A stretch of 64,000 nucleotides of DNA, taken from NCBI RefSeq assembly GCF_028291725.1, contig NZ_JAQGNT010000095.1, positions 62,001-126,000 on the forward strand. Reading direction: 5' to 3'. The DNA comes from Hydrocarboniphaga sp. Lineage in GTDB: Bacteria > Pseudomonadota > Gammaproteobacteria > Nevskiales > Nevskiaceae. Under the pieces are notes generated by a model. The model saw only the letters and a list, made by a program, of their open reading frames with translations. It ran no database searches and had not been told where the DNA came from. The translations under genes and the position numbers were made by a program. Below are positions 41,806 to 51,161 of this stretch, piece by piece; position 1 is the stretch's first letter, and each line of letters starts with the position of its first letter.

Positions 41806-44800
41806 ATGGCAAGACGCGCGCTGCCTTCGTGGGCTCCGCTGGCGGCCGGCATGACCACCTCGGTTTTGCTGGCAGTACTCGGTATCTGGCAGATCGCGGC
41901 GTCTTATCAGCTGGCGATCGCGATGAAGAGCGATCGTGCAGTCGACCGCATCGCATCGGTGCTCGACCAGGCCTACGCCACCGGCGATCCCGGTGAACTT
42001 CAGCGGGCCACCAGTGGCCTGATCACGGACGGCGACCTCGGCCTGACGTATCTGGCGGTCACCAGTCCCCAGGGCCGGGTGCTGGCGGTCGATGGCCGTT
42101 ACGAAAGCTGGCATGTGTCATGGTTGCCGCCATGGTGCGCGCGCGCGATGCGCAGGCTCGCGTATCGCTGGACCGGCCGGTTTCAGCAGGCCTCGCTGCG
42201 TGCTCCCGGCAGTGGCTTCGGCGAAATCCATTTCATGATCACGCCGAGTGTCGGTAGCGCTGTGCACGAGGCCGCTGTGCAGCGGCTCTGGATCGGCGGC
42301 ATGCTGGCGCTGGCTCTGGCGGTGTTTGCCGGCTGGTCCGCGCGGCTGTCGCTGCGGCGGGTTTTGCCACCATCGACGGCATGGATGCAGAGACTCGATC
42401 CCGACTATCGGCCGCAGCATCCGCTCTCGGCCAACGACATCGAGGAGCGGGTGATAGAGAACGTGCATCTACGTGCCGGCAGCCTGTTCGACGAGGTCGC
42501 GCGCGGCGTCGTCATCGTCGATCGCGATTCGGGTATCCGCCATTTGAACACCACGGCCGAAAAGCTTACCGGCTGGTCGCTCGCGGACGTACGGGGGCGC
42601 CTGGTCTATTCGGTGTTCCATCCGGTGGACGAGCGCCACTCACCGTTGCTGACGCCGGTCGAGATCTGCATGCGTGACAACCGGGCATCGCCGGCGACCG
42701 AGATGCGCTTGCGCGGCCGTGACGGCACGCAATATCCGGTGGAAGTGATGGCGATGCCGCTGCGCAAGCCCAACGGCAGTATCGACGGCGCGATCATGCT
42801 GTTCCACGATATCTCCGAGCGCGAGGGCCGAGCCGAGCAATTGCGACGTCAGGCGCGCTTGTCGCAGGGTGTGATCGATCATCTGGTCGAAGGCGTGCTG
42901 ACCACCGACCCGGCCGGCGTGATCCGCTTCGCCAATGCACGAGCCCTGCGCATGTTCGGCTATGCGCGCGAGGATCTTGACGGCGTCACCGTGACCAAGC
43001 TGATGCCGGTTCCGTTTCTGAACTCGTCCTCGGTGCAGCTGACCGACTACATCGCGTCCGAGCGCTCGGCAGGTTTGCCAAAAGTGGTCGGCTGGCGGCG
43101 CGACGCGACCACGTTCCCGGTCGAGCTGGTGGTGCAGACGATGACTATCGATCACAGCCAGGGCCTGCTGATGATCGTGCGCGACATCACCGAACGCTTA
43201 CGTTCGGAAAACCTCGCTCAGCGCCTCGGCCGCCTGCTCGACGCGGCGACCGAGGAGGTCTACATCTTCGACGCCGCTTCGCTGTTCTTTGTCGAAGTGA
43301 ACCGCGGCGCGCGCCGCAATCTCGGCTATCACCCCAGCGAGATGACAAAAATGACGCCGCTGTCGATCAGTATCGACCTGGATACCGAAACCTTCCTGAA
43401 TTACCTGGCGCGGCTGCGCAGCGGCGAAGCCGAGCACCTCAGCTATCGCTGCAAGCATCGCCGCGCCGACGGCAGCACCTACCCGGTGGAAGTGCGGCTC
43501 AATTTCTCGCGCGAGGAAGAGCCGCCGGTGTTCATGGCGATCGCGGTCGACATCACCGAGCGCGAGCTGGCCGAGCAGCGTCTGCGTTTCCTCGCGCACC
43601 ACGACGTGCTGACCGGCTTGCCGAACCGCGCGACGCTGCAGGATCGCCTGAGCCAGGCGATGCTCGCCTCCAGGCGCAGCAATCGCCAGGTTGGTGTGCT
43701 GTTCATGGACGTCGATCGCTTCAAGGGCTTCAACGATACCTACGGTCACGAAGTCGGCGATGCGGTCTTGAAGCAGGTTGCATCGAGGTTGTCCGCACTG
43801 CTGCGCGCCAGCGACACCGTCGCGAGGTTCGGCGGCGACGAGTTCGTCGTAGTCGCCTCCGGCCTGCGTGCGGAAGGCGACGCGATCGCACTGGCGAAGA
43901 AAATCCAGCGCGCCTTCGATGCGCCGCTCGAGTTGCCCGAACAGCATCTGCAGGTGAGCCTGAGCATCGGCATCGCGATCTGTCCGGTCGACGAGAGCGA
44001 TGCCGACAACCTGCTGCACCACGCCGATCTGGCGATGTACGAGGCCAAGCATGCCGGCCTGGGGCAGTTTCGTGTGCATCAGGTCGATCTGTCGCCGGAT
44101 CGTCGCCGGCGCATCGAACTCGAACGCGGCATCCAGGCCGCGCTCGCGTTGCAGCAGTTCCAGCTGCAACTGTCGCCGGCGATCGATGCCGGCAGCGGCG
44201 CGCTGCGCACGCTGGTCGCGATGTTCTGGTGGCAACACCCCGAGTTCGGCCGCGTCGAGACGGCAGAGGCGATGGCCAGCGCGCGCCGCGCCGGCCTGCA
44301 ATCCGAACTCGAACTCTGGCGACTTTCCGGCGTTGGAGCCTTGCTCGAATCCGGGCGCGATCGGCTGCCGTTATCGAGCGTCGTGGTGCCGATTTCGGCC
44401 GCGCTGCTGCGCCACCCGGACTTTGCGGCGCAGATCGCTCAGCTGGTGCAACGGCATCAGCTGCAGCCGGGGCGCTTGATCATCGCCGCCGACGCGGAGA
44501 GCCTGCGCGAAGCCAGAGCCTCGGCGCAAGAGATGCTGCACCGGTTTTATGCCGCCGGACTCAGGCTAGCCTTGCACGATCGTGCCGGGGCTCTGATCGC
44601 CGCGATGAGCCGCGGCGGTCTGCCACCGATCGATCTGATCCTGCTCGACGCCCAGGAACACGACGGTAATATCGCCAACATGCCGCATATCGAAACCGTG
44701 AAGCGTGCGTTGCAGCTGGCGCGCGATAGCGAGCTGCCGGTCGTGGCCACCGGCGTCGACTCGGCTGAGACTGCGGCCTGGCTGGCGCAGGAGACCGGCG

Positions 44801-44889
44801 TTGTGCTGTCGGGCAGCGCAATCCAGGAGCCGCTGGATGAAACCACGTACGCGCCCTGGCTGGCGTCGCGGCGCTGCGAGCCGATCTGA
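41806..44889 (+). CDS. Membrane PAS-GGDEF protein with degenerate EAL domain
   Basis: A 1027-residue sensor. TM1 is near residues 14-33, a periplasmic part spans 35-160, and TM2 is 161-178. Three PAS/PAC units follow (about 225-340, 350-465, 475-588; DITER repeats at their ends). The GGDEF domain (595-760) has the intact signature RFGGDEF and metal Asp in MDVDRFK, so diguanylate cyclase activity is likely. The EAL-like region (785-1015) has QLSPAIDAGSGALRTLVAMFWWQHPE, where the E-A-L Glu is replaced, and other catalytic acidic residues are not evident. It lies directly after the tad operon and may tune pilus or biofilm output. Confidence 0.92.
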   Translation: MARRALPSWAPLAAGMTTSVLLAVLGIWQIAASYQLAIAMKSDRAVDRIASVLDQAYATGDPGELQRATSGLITDGDLGLTYLAVTSPQGRVLAVDGRYESWHVSWLPPWCARAMRRLAYRWTGRFQQASLRAPGSGFGEIHFMITPSVGSAVHEAAVQRLWIGGMLALALAVFAGWSARLSLRRVLPPSTAWMQRLDPDYRPQHPLSANDIEERVIENVHLRAGSLFDEVARGVVIVDRDSGIRHLNTTAEKLTGWSLADVRGRLVYSVFHPVDERHSPLLTPVEICMRDNRASPATEMRLRGRDGTQYPVEVMAMPLRKPNGSIDGAIMLFHDISEREGRAEQLRRQARLSQGVIDHLVEGVLTTDPAGVIRFANARALRMFGYAREDLDGVTVTKLMPVPFLNSSSVQLTDYIASERSAGLPKVVGWRRDATTFPVELVVQTMTIDHSQGLLMIVRDITERLRSENLAQRLGRLLDAATEEVYIFDAASLFFVEVNRGARRNLGYHPSEMTKMTPLSISIDLDTETFLNYLARLRSGEAEHLSYRCKHRRADGSTYPVEVRLNFSREEEPPVFMAIAVDITERELAEQRLRFLAHHDVLTGLPNRATLQDRLSQAMLASRRSNRQVGVLFMDVDRFKGFNDTYGHEVGDAVLKQVASRLSALLRASDTVARFGGDEFVVVASGLRAEGDAIALAKKIQRAFDAPLELPEQHLQVSLSIGIAICPVDESDADNLLHHADLAMYEAKHAGLGQFRVHQVDLSPDRRRRIELERGIQAALALQQFQLQLSPAIDAGSGALRTLVAMFWWQHPEFGRVETAEAMASARRAGLQSELELWRLSGVGALLESGRDRLPLSSVVVPISAALLRHPDFAAQIAQLVQRHQLQPGRLIIAADAESLREARASAQEMLHRFYAAGLRLALHDRAGALIAAMSRGGLPPIDLILLDAQEHDGNIANMPHIETVKRALQLARDSELPVVATGVDSAETAAWLAQETGVVLSGSAIQEPLDETTYAPWLASRRCEPI

Positions 44890-45362
44890 TGAGATCCCGC
44901 AGAAAGCGTGTCGGACTGATCTCGGACACTCACGGCCTGCTCAGGCCCGAGGCGCTCGCTTTCCTGCGTGACTGCGACGCGATCATCCATGGCGGCGACA
45001 TCGGCGACGCCTCGATTCTCGAGGCCCTCGGTAAAATCGCGCCGGTAAGCGCCGTGCGCGGCAACAACGACGAGCGCGATGCCTGGGCCGCAGCGGTGCC
45101 GGAGACGCAGCGCCTGAGCATCGGCGGCGTGACGATCTATGTGCTGCATGCACTGGCACTGATCGATATCGACCCCGCCGCATCCGGCATCGCCGTCGTC
45201 GTGTCGGGGCACTCGCACAGGCCGCTCGTCGAAGAACGCGGCGGCGTGCTGTATGTGAATCCGGGCAGCGCGGGGCCGCGACGTTTCAAGCTGCCGGTGT
45301 CGGTCGGCGAATTGCTGATCGAGAACCGGATCGTATCCGCGCGAATCGTCGAGTTGTCGTAG
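44889..45362 (+). CDS. YfcE/MJ0936-family metallophosphoesterase
   Basis: A 157-residue phosphodiesterase. Metal motifs in order are LISDTHGLLRPEAL, IIHGGDIGDASIL, VRGNNDE and VVSGHSHRP with NPGSAGPRR. The family hydrolyses phosphodiesters in vitro, and the physiological substrate is unknown. The ATG overlaps the end of the GGDEF gene (TGATG), so the two are translationally coupled. That is suggestive, though not proof, of a link to nucleotide turnover. The stop TAG is the start of a family A repeat. Confidence 0.9.
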   Translation: MRSRRKRVGLISDTHGLLRPEALAFLRDCDAIIHGGDIGDASILEALGKIAPVSAVRGNNDERDAWAAAVPETQRLSIGGVTIYVLHALALIDIDPAASGIAVVVSGHSHRPLVEERGGVLYVNPGSAGPRRFKLPVSVGELLIENRIVSARIVELS

Positions 45363-45438
45363 GTTGGGGTGAGCGCAGCGAACCCCACGCATCAGCGCGG
45401 AGCAATGTTGGGGTTCACATTCGTTCACCCCAACCTAC
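45359..45438. repeat. REP-type inverted pair, family A, copy 4
   Basis: Convergent junction of the phosphoesterase gene and rsmA. The GTAG at 45359 gives the plus-strand stop (45360-45362) and the CTAC at 45435-45438 gives the rsmA stop. The right hairpin is altered (GTTGGGGTTCACATTCGTTC). Confidence 0.9.
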
Positions 45439-46214
45439 ACGCTCAACTGATTCGCCAGCGCGGCGAACTGCGCCGCCGACACACGCTCGGCGCGCCACTG
45501 CGGATCGATGCCGGCCGCTCGGATCTGGTCCGCACTCAGCAGCTGGCGCAGGCTGTTGGTCAGGGTCTTGCGCCGCATCAGGAACGCCGCGCCGACCACG
45601 CGATCGAAGGTTTTCCAGTCGTCGATGACGAAATCCGGCTTGCGCGGACGCAGGCGCACCACCGCCGATTCCACTTTCGGCGGCGGCCTGAAGGCGCCGG
45701 CACCGACGTCGAACAGGTGCACGACTTCGGCGCGCGCCGCCAGCGCCACCGACAGCCGGCCGTAGGCGTCGTCGTCGGCGCCCGCACACATGCGATCGAC
45801 GACCTCTTTCTGCAGCATGAAATGCATGTCCTGCACGCGGTCGGCAAAGCCGAGCAGGTGGAACAGCAGCGGCGTGGAGATGTTGTAGGGCAGGTTGCCG
45901 ACCAGGCGCAGCGGCTGGTCCGGCGGTGCCAGTGCGGCGTAGTCCACTTTCAGCGCGTCGGCCATCACGATGTTCAGGCCCGGCGCATTGCCGCAGGCTT
46001 CGCGCAAATGCGGGATGACGTCGCGGTCGAGCTCGACCACGGTGAGCTGCGGCACGCGCTTCAGCAGCGGCGCGGTCAGCGCGCCGGGCCCCGGGCCGAT
46101 CTCGATGATCGCCTCGCCGGGCTGCGGATTGACCGTGCGCAGAATCCGGTCGATTACGTACGGGTCGTGCAGAAAATGCTGGCCGAAATGTTTTTTGGCG
46201 CGCGGCTCGCTCAT
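45435..46214 (-). CDS. rsmA: 16S rRNA (adenine1518/1519-N6)-dimethyltransferase
   Basis: Dimethylates two adjacent adenines in the 3' end of 16S rRNA during 30S maturation. 259 residues, with [18 protein letters not shown] at the N-terminus, the SAM motif [25 protein letters not shown], the catalytic [15 protein letters not shown] and the [14 protein letters not shown] segment. The start overlaps the pdxA stop by 4 bp. The upstream open frame to 46877 is a shadow of pdxA. Confidence 0.97.
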   Translation of the reverse strand: MSEPRAKKHFGQHFLHDPYVIDRILRTVNPQPGEAIIEIGPGPGALTAPLLKRVPQLTVVELDRDVIPHLREACGNAPGLNIVMADALKVDYAALAPPDQPLRLVGNLPYNISTPLLFHLLGFADRVQDMHFMLQKEVVDRMCAGADDDAYGRLSVALAARAEVVHLFDVGAGAFRPPPKVESAVVRLRPRKPDFVIDDWKTFDRVVGAAFLMRRKTLTNSLRQLLSADQIRAAGIDPQWRAERVSAAQFAALANQLSV

Positions 46215-47194
46215 GCCCGCGTGGCCAGCACTATCGCCAGCTGCAGCGCCGCTTCCAGCGATCCGGCGTCGGCGCCGCCATTGCCGGCGAGGTCCAGCGC
46301 GGTGCCATGATCGACCGAAGTGCGGATGATGCTCAGCCCCAGCGTGACGTTGACCGCGTTGCCGAAGCCGGCGTATTTCAGCGCGGTCAGGCCCTGGTCG
46401 TGGTACATCGCGAGCACCGCGTCGCCGCGCTTCAGCACCTGCGGCGTGAACACCGTGTCGGCCGGCAGCGGACCTTCGATCAGCAGGCCTTCGCGGCGCA
46501 GCGCCTCGAGCGTCGGCGCGATGATCTCGATTTCCTCGCGGCCCAGATGGCCGCTCTCGCCGGCGTGCGGGTTGAGCCCGCAGACCAGGATTCGCGGAGA
46601 CTCGATACCGAAGCGCGTGCGCAGATCGGCGTCGAGCACGCGCAGCACCTGGCTCAGGCGATCCGGGGTGATCGCATCCGGTACCGCGCGCAGCGGCAGG
46701 TGCGTGGTCGCCAGCGCGACGCGCAGCGTGCCGGCGGTCAGCATCATCACCGGCATCGGTGCGCCGCAGCGCTCGGCAAAGAATTCGGTATGCCCGCTGA
46801 AAGGCACGCCGGCGTCGTTGATCACGCTCTTCTGGACCGGTGCGGTGACCAGCGCGTCGGCATGGCCCTTGATGCATTCGTCGGCCGCCAGCGCCAGCGT
46901 CTGCACCACGTAGGGCGCGTTGATGATGTCGAGCTGTCCGGGTGTTTCGATATGGGCCAGGCGCACCGGCAGGATGCCGATCTCGCCGGCCGGGAACGCC
47001 TCGGCGGGCGCGGCCATGTCGACCAGGTGCAGTCGCAGCGGCAGGCCGAGCAGGTCGGCGCGGCGCAGCAGCAGCTCAGGATCGGCGACCGCGACGAGTT
47101 GCGCCGCGCGGCCCCGTTGCGCGATCTGGACGACCAGGTCCGGCCCGATGCCGGCCGGTTCGCCCGGCGTCAGCAGGATGCGCGGCGCGGGCAC
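46211..47194 (-). CDS. pdxA: 4-hydroxythreonine-4-phosphate dehydrogenase
   Basis: NAD-dependent step of DXP-dependent pyridoxal-phosphate synthesis. 327 residues with [58 protein letters not shown], and the metal site [16 protein letters not shown] with [16 protein letters not shown]. It stands between surA (stop 4 bp upstream) and rsmA, the standard gammaproteobacterial order. Confidence 0.97.
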   Translation of the reverse strand: MPAPRILLTPGEPAGIGPDLVVQIAQRGRAAQLVAVADPELLLRRADLLGLPLRLHLVDMAAPAEAFPAGEIGILPVRLAHIETPGQLDIINAPYVVQTLALAADECIKGHADALVTAPVQKSVINDAGVPFSGHTEFFAERCGAPMPVMMLTAGTLRVALATTHLPLRAVPDAITPDRLSQVLRVLDADLRTRFGIESPRILVCGLNPHAGESGHLGREEIEIIAPTLEALRREGLLIEGPLPADTVFTPQVLKRGDAVLAMYHDQGLTALKYAGFGNAVNVTLGLSIIRTSVDHGTALDLAGNGGADAGSLEAALQLAIVLATRA

Positions 47195-47198
47195 CGCT

Positions 47199-48551
47199 TC
47201 AGGGCGTCGCGGCCGCCGGGGCCGCGGCGGCAGGCGCGGCGACCGGCGCCGAATCCGCTGGCGCGTCGGTCTTGGCCAGCCGGTACTCGATGTAGGCCTC
47301 GTCGCGCAGGCGACGCAGCCAGGTTTCGTACTCTTCGGCCGAGCGGCGCTGCTGAATCGCCTGGCGCGCGCGGGCGCGGCGGCTTTCCTCGGTGGTATCG
47401 CGCACGCGGCGCTCGATCACCTTGGCGACATGCCAGCCGAACTGGGTATGGAACGGCGTGCTGGTCTCGCCCGGCTGCAGCTGGTCGATACGGATCTGGA
47501 ATTCCGGCGCGAACACGCCGGGCGGCTGCCAGCCGAGGTCGCCGCCGTTGTTCTTGGAGCCCGGATCGTCGGAGAACTCCTTGGCCAGCTTGGCGAAGTC
47601 GCCGCCCTTCTGCAGCCGGTCGTAGATGTCCTGCGCCTGCACGCGGCTCTGGTCTTCGCTGCGCAGCGCGTTGTTCATCAGCAGGATGTGCAGTGCATGG
47701 GTTTCGTTGACGGTCAGGCGCTCTTCGCCGCCGCGGGTGCCTTCGAGCTTGATGATGTGGAAGCCCGATCCGGCCTCGAGCACGTCGCTGGTCTCGCCCG
47801 GCTTGAGCTTGGCCGCGGTGGTGGCGAACAGCGAGGGCAGATCGCCGGCCTTGCGCCAGTCCAGGTCGCCGCCGGTCAGGGCCTGCTGGCCGTCGGATGA
47901 GGTGATCGCGATCTGGGCAAAGTCTTCGCCGCCGCGGATGCGCTTGAGCAGGCCCTGGGCCTTGGCGCGACGCTTGTCGCGCTCGTCGCTGGAGGCGCCG
48001 TCGGGGATGCTGACGAGGATGTGGCTCAAATGGTATTCGATGTTGTCGCTGGCGCTCTGGTTGGCCAGGTACAGGTCGACGTCCTGGTCGGTGACCTGGA
48101 TGCGCGATTCGACTTCTTTCTGGCGTAGCCGGTTGATCACCACCTCGTCGCGGATCTGCTCGCGCACGTTGAGGAAGTCCAGGCCGTCTTCCTTGACCGA
48201 GTCGGCGAGCTGCGACAGCGTCATCTTGTTCTGGCGCGCGATGTTGTTCAGCACGTCGTTGAGTTCGCGATCGTCGACGCGGATGCCGGCCTGCTGGGCG
48301 CGCTGGGTCTGCAGGCGCGTGACGATCACCTTCTCCAGCACCTGCGGCCTCAGCACGTCATCGGCCGGCACCGCGACGCCGCGGCTTTTGATCTGCGTCT
48401 GGGTGTCGCGCATCGCCTGGTCCAGCTCGCTTTGCAAGACGACGCTGTCGTTGACGACGGCGACGATGCGGTCGAGGGTTTCGGCGTGCGCCGGGCCGGT
48501 GAGCAGCCACAGGGCGGCAAGGGGAGCGACAAGCTTCTTCGGAAAGGCCAT
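47199..48551 (-). CDS. surA: Periplasmic chaperone and peptidyl-prolyl isomerase SurA
   Basis: Escorts unfolded outer-membrane proteins through the periplasm. 450 residues. Signal peptide [23 protein letters not shown], an N-terminal chaperone domain ([19 protein letters not shown]), then two parvulin domains (about 185-290, [14 protein letters not shown] ... [13 protein letters not shown], and 300-400, [12 protein letters not shown] ... [15 protein letters not shown]), and a C-terminal helix followed by an Ala/Pro-rich tail. The ATG at 48549-48551 gives a proper signal peptide; 17 upstream codons are out of family. lptD, a major SurA client, is encoded just upstream. Confidence 0.96.
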   Translation of the reverse strand: MAFPKKLVAPLAALWLLTGPAHAETLDRIVAVVNDSVVLQSELDQAMRDTQTQIKSRGVAVPADDVLRPQVLEKVIVTRLQTQRAQQAGIRVDDRELNDVLNNIARQNKMTLSQLADSVKEDGLDFLNVREQIRDEVVINRLRQKEVESRIQVTDQDVDLYLANQSASDNIEYHLSHILVSIPDGASSDERDKRRAKAQGLLKRIRGGEDFAQIAITSSDGQQALTGGDLDWRKAGDLPSLFATTAAKLKPGETSDVLEAGSGFHIIKLEGTRGGEERLTVNETHALHILLMNNALRSEDQSRVQAQDIYDRLQKGGDFAKLAKEFSDDPGSKNNGGDLGWQPPGVFAPEFQIRIDQLQPGETSTPFHTQFGWHVAKVIERRVRDTTEESRRARARQAIQQRRSAEEYETWLRRLRDEAYIEYRLAKTDAPADSAPVAAPAAAAPAAATP

Positions 48552-48742
48552 CGTAGGGAGCGGGAAGGTAGTGAAGGGGGAGCCGCAACACAAGCCGCGC
48601 ACTGTACGTTCACTCTATGGGAACGCTGAAGGCGGACTTTACTGATCGGCAAGGTTAGCACGCTCGGGCAGCGCGGCTCGTGGCTGAGGCGGGACGACCG
48701 CTATCGGACCCCGGTTTGGACAGAAGATTCAACAAGCGCAGA

Positions 48743-51073
48743 TCAGGGATGTCGCCCGCCGCCGCTGCTGCCGTTGCTGAGGCTGCTGCCCGAGCCCAGC
48801 GCGCCCGGCGAAGACTCGTCGTCGCCGTTGTCCGAGGGCAGCAGCGACGCGAAGCCGGTGCCGATCCGGCTCAGCCCCTTGAGTTCGAGCTGAAAGTAGA
48901 CGCCGCTGTTCAACTCGCCGTCGCTGCTGGCGATATAGCGCCGGTAGGCCGCGCTGATCGCCCAGCAGCAGGTTTCGTAGGAGGCGCCCATGAAGGTTTC
49001 CAGGGTCTTGGAGTCGCGCAGCGAGTAGCGGTTGCGCGCGCCGATGCGCCAGGTATCGCTGACCGGCAGATCGAAGGACACGTCGGTCTGTTCGAGCAGG
49101 CCGCGGTGGTCGCGGTAGGCGATGTCGAAGCGGCTGCCGGTCGGCGAGTTGCGGTAGCGCAACGCGACGTTGCGGCGTTCCAGCTCGGTCTTGTCCGGCG
49201 ACCACTGGCCGGTGGCGGCGGCCGACCAGTTCTTCAGGAAGTTGTAGCTGACTTCGCCGATGAAGTCGGTGGCGCCAGAGTCCGGCGCGTCCTGGCCCGG
49301 CAGGGCGACGCGCGAGGCCTCGAAGCGGTACAGCTGGCCGAAGCTGGCGCTCCAGCGGGTGTCCCCGGAATCCGGGTCGATCATCCGCGTGGTCACCGCG
49401 GCGGTCAGGTTCTCGGCGTCGGAGATGCGGTCCTCGCCGAAGAAGCGGTTGCGCGCGAACAGCTGGGTGAAGTCGAAATCCGGCTCGCCGGTGTCGAACA
49501 GCGGCAGCCGGTCCTGGTTCTGGTAGGGCACGTACAGCGCGAACAGCCGTGGCTCCAGCGTCTGGATCGCGCCGCTGCCGGTGATGCGGTCGAAGCGCAG
49601 GCCGGTCTCGGCCGACACGATCGGCAGCGAGCGGCTCGGTGTGCTCGGCTGGTTCTCAATCAGGGATGCGCCGGTATCGCTGAGCTTGTAGCCGGTGTAA
49701 TGCCAGTCGAATTGCGAGGTGAGGTACCAGGCATTGAGGTCGCGCTGGTAGCGCAGATAGGGCTGCAGATCGAAACGCTGGCCCTGGATCGATTCGACAC
49801 GCTGGCCATCGACGATTTGCTCGTCGCGTACGAAATTCACGTACTCGGCGTTGAGGCCGGCGCGGGTATCCAGGAAGGCATTGCGGGTCAGCGCGTCGAA
49901 GTGGATCTGCGGCAGGCGCTTGTACGGATCGTCGACGGCGGCCAGGCCGGTGTCGATGGTCTGGAAGGTCTGCACCAGGGTCGTCAGCCGGAACGAAGCC
50001 GGCGACTGGTAGGTGAGCCGCGCGCTGCGTTCCAGGTAGGTGATCGACGAACTGGCGAAGGTGCCGCCGAGGTCTTCGAAATACTGCGAGTCGCTGGCCT
50101 TGGCGTAGGTCGCCTCCAGCCCCAGGTCGGGCGTGAACAGATTGGCGTGGTCGAAGCGCGCCAGGCTGCGGCTGGCGCCGTAGGTTTTGTCGTCGTCCAG
50201 ATAATCGTAGGACGCGCTGCCTTCGCCGTTTTCGAGCAGATAGCGCCCGCTGGTACCGATCTGCAGGCCGCGCTTGGTCATCAGGCGCGGCGTGATCGTC
50301 GCGTCGTAGTTGTCGGCCAGGTTCAGATACACCGGCCAGCGCGCGTCGAAGCCGGTCTTGCTGGTGTCGCCGACGGTCGGGAACAGCAGGCCGGTGCGGC
50401 GCTGATCGTTGATCGGGAACTGGAACCAGGGCATGTACAGCACCGGCACGCCGCCGAAGCGCAGCCGGGCGTTGCGCGCCGTACCCAGGCCCTCGTCCTG
50501 GTCGAGCTTGATGTCGCTGGCCTCCAGGTACCAGGCGTTGGAGCCGGGCGCGCAGGTCGTGTACACGGTGTGCTTGAGCTGTGCCTGGCCGCTGGTGGCG
50601 ACGTTGATCTGGTCCGAGGTGCCGCGCGCGCCGCGCACCGGAAGCACGAAGTCGGCCTTGTTGAATACGCCCGAGCTGTCGTTGAGGTTGAAGCTCGAGG
50701 TCTGGCTCTTGATGATCAGGTTCGGATTGCTGAACACCGACTCGGTGTCGACCGTGATCAGGCGCTGGCTGTCGTCATAGTCCAGGTTCTCGCCGACGAA
50801 CTCCTTGTCGCCCTGGCGCACCTTGACGCTGCCCATCAGCTGCGACAGACCGTCCCGGGTCATCGTCGCGGAATCGGCGTCAACGAACACTTTTTCGTCG
50901 AGCTGCAGCGTTTGCGATTCCTTGTCGTCGGGCTTGGGCGGCGACACCGCCGGCGCCGCCGTGAACGTCGGCTGCGAGCACGCGCCGCCCTCGACCGCCG
51001 CCGCGGCGAGGCCGGAGTAAAGCAGCGCCGGCAGCGTGCAGGCGGCCAGCAGGGCAGAGTGGCTTAGTGTCAT
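48743..51073 (-). CDS. lptD: LPS-assembly protein LptD
   Basis: Outer-membrane barrel that inserts lipopolysaccharide into the outer leaflet with LptE. 776 residues. A signal-like N-terminus lacks the usual basic residues. A beta-jellyroll OstA domain follows (about 55-170, VFVDADSATMTRDGLSQLMGSV, FVGENLDYDDSQRLITVDT). The barrel has LYMPWFQFPINDQRRTGLLFP and the conserved C-terminal YETCCW. Four Cys (32, 174, 702, 703) match the disulfide set of E. coli LptD. The C-terminus has an unusual Gly/Ser-rich tail. A hairpin abuts the start codon and no Shine-Dalgarno is visible. Confidence 0.95.
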   Translation of the reverse strand: MTLSHSALLAACTLPALLYSGLAAAAVEGGACSQPTFTAAPAVSPPKPDDKESQTLQLDEKVFVDADSATMTRDGLSQLMGSVKVRQGDKEFVGENLDYDDSQRLITVDTESVFSNPNLIIKSQTSSFNLNDSSGVFNKADFVLPVRGARGTSDQINVATSGQAQLKHTVYTTCAPGSNAWYLEASDIKLDQDEGLGTARNARLRFGGVPVLYMPWFQFPINDQRRTGLLFPTVGDTSKTGFDARWPVYLNLADNYDATITPRLMTKRGLQIGTSGRYLLENGEGSASYDYLDDDKTYGASRSLARFDHANLFTPDLGLEATYAKASDSQYFEDLGGTFASSSITYLERSARLTYQSPASFRLTTLVQTFQTIDTGLAAVDDPYKRLPQIHFDALTRNAFLDTRAGLNAEYVNFVRDEQIVDGQRVESIQGQRFDLQPYLRYQRDLNAWYLTSQFDWHYTGYKLSDTGASLIENQPSTPSRSLPIVSAETGLRFDRITGSGAIQTLEPRLFALYVPYQNQDRLPLFDTGEPDFDFTQLFARNRFFGEDRISDAENLTAAVTTRMIDPDSGDTRWSASFGQLYRFEASRVALPGQDAPDSGATDFIGEVSYNFLKNWSAAATGQWSPDKTELERRNVALRYRNSPTGSRFDIAYRDHRGLLEQTDVSFDLPVSDTWRIGARNRYSLRDSKTLETFMGASYETCCWAISAAYRRYIASSDGELNSGVYFQLELKGLSRIGTGFASLLPSDNGDDESSPGALGSGSSLSNGSSGGGRHP

Positions 51074-51074
51074 G

Positions 51075-51112
51075 CGGGCGCCAAGTATCGGTTTTTGATA
51101 CGGTCGCCCGCA
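51075..51112 (-). promoter_or_regulatory. Stem-loop directly before the lptD start codon
   Basis: GCGGGCG (51075-51081) pairs with CGCCCGC (51106-51112), and inside it GTATC (51086-51090) pairs with GATAC (51098-51102) around an A/T-rich loop. In the lptD message the 3' arm ends one base before the AUG and covers the ribosome-binding region. It could regulate translation or, on the DNA level, be an operator between divergent lptD and amgK. Confidence 0.55.
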
Positions 51113-51161
51113 ATCTTTTATCTGTCTTTCTCAGTCATACGGCCCAGCCCCGACCCGACGC

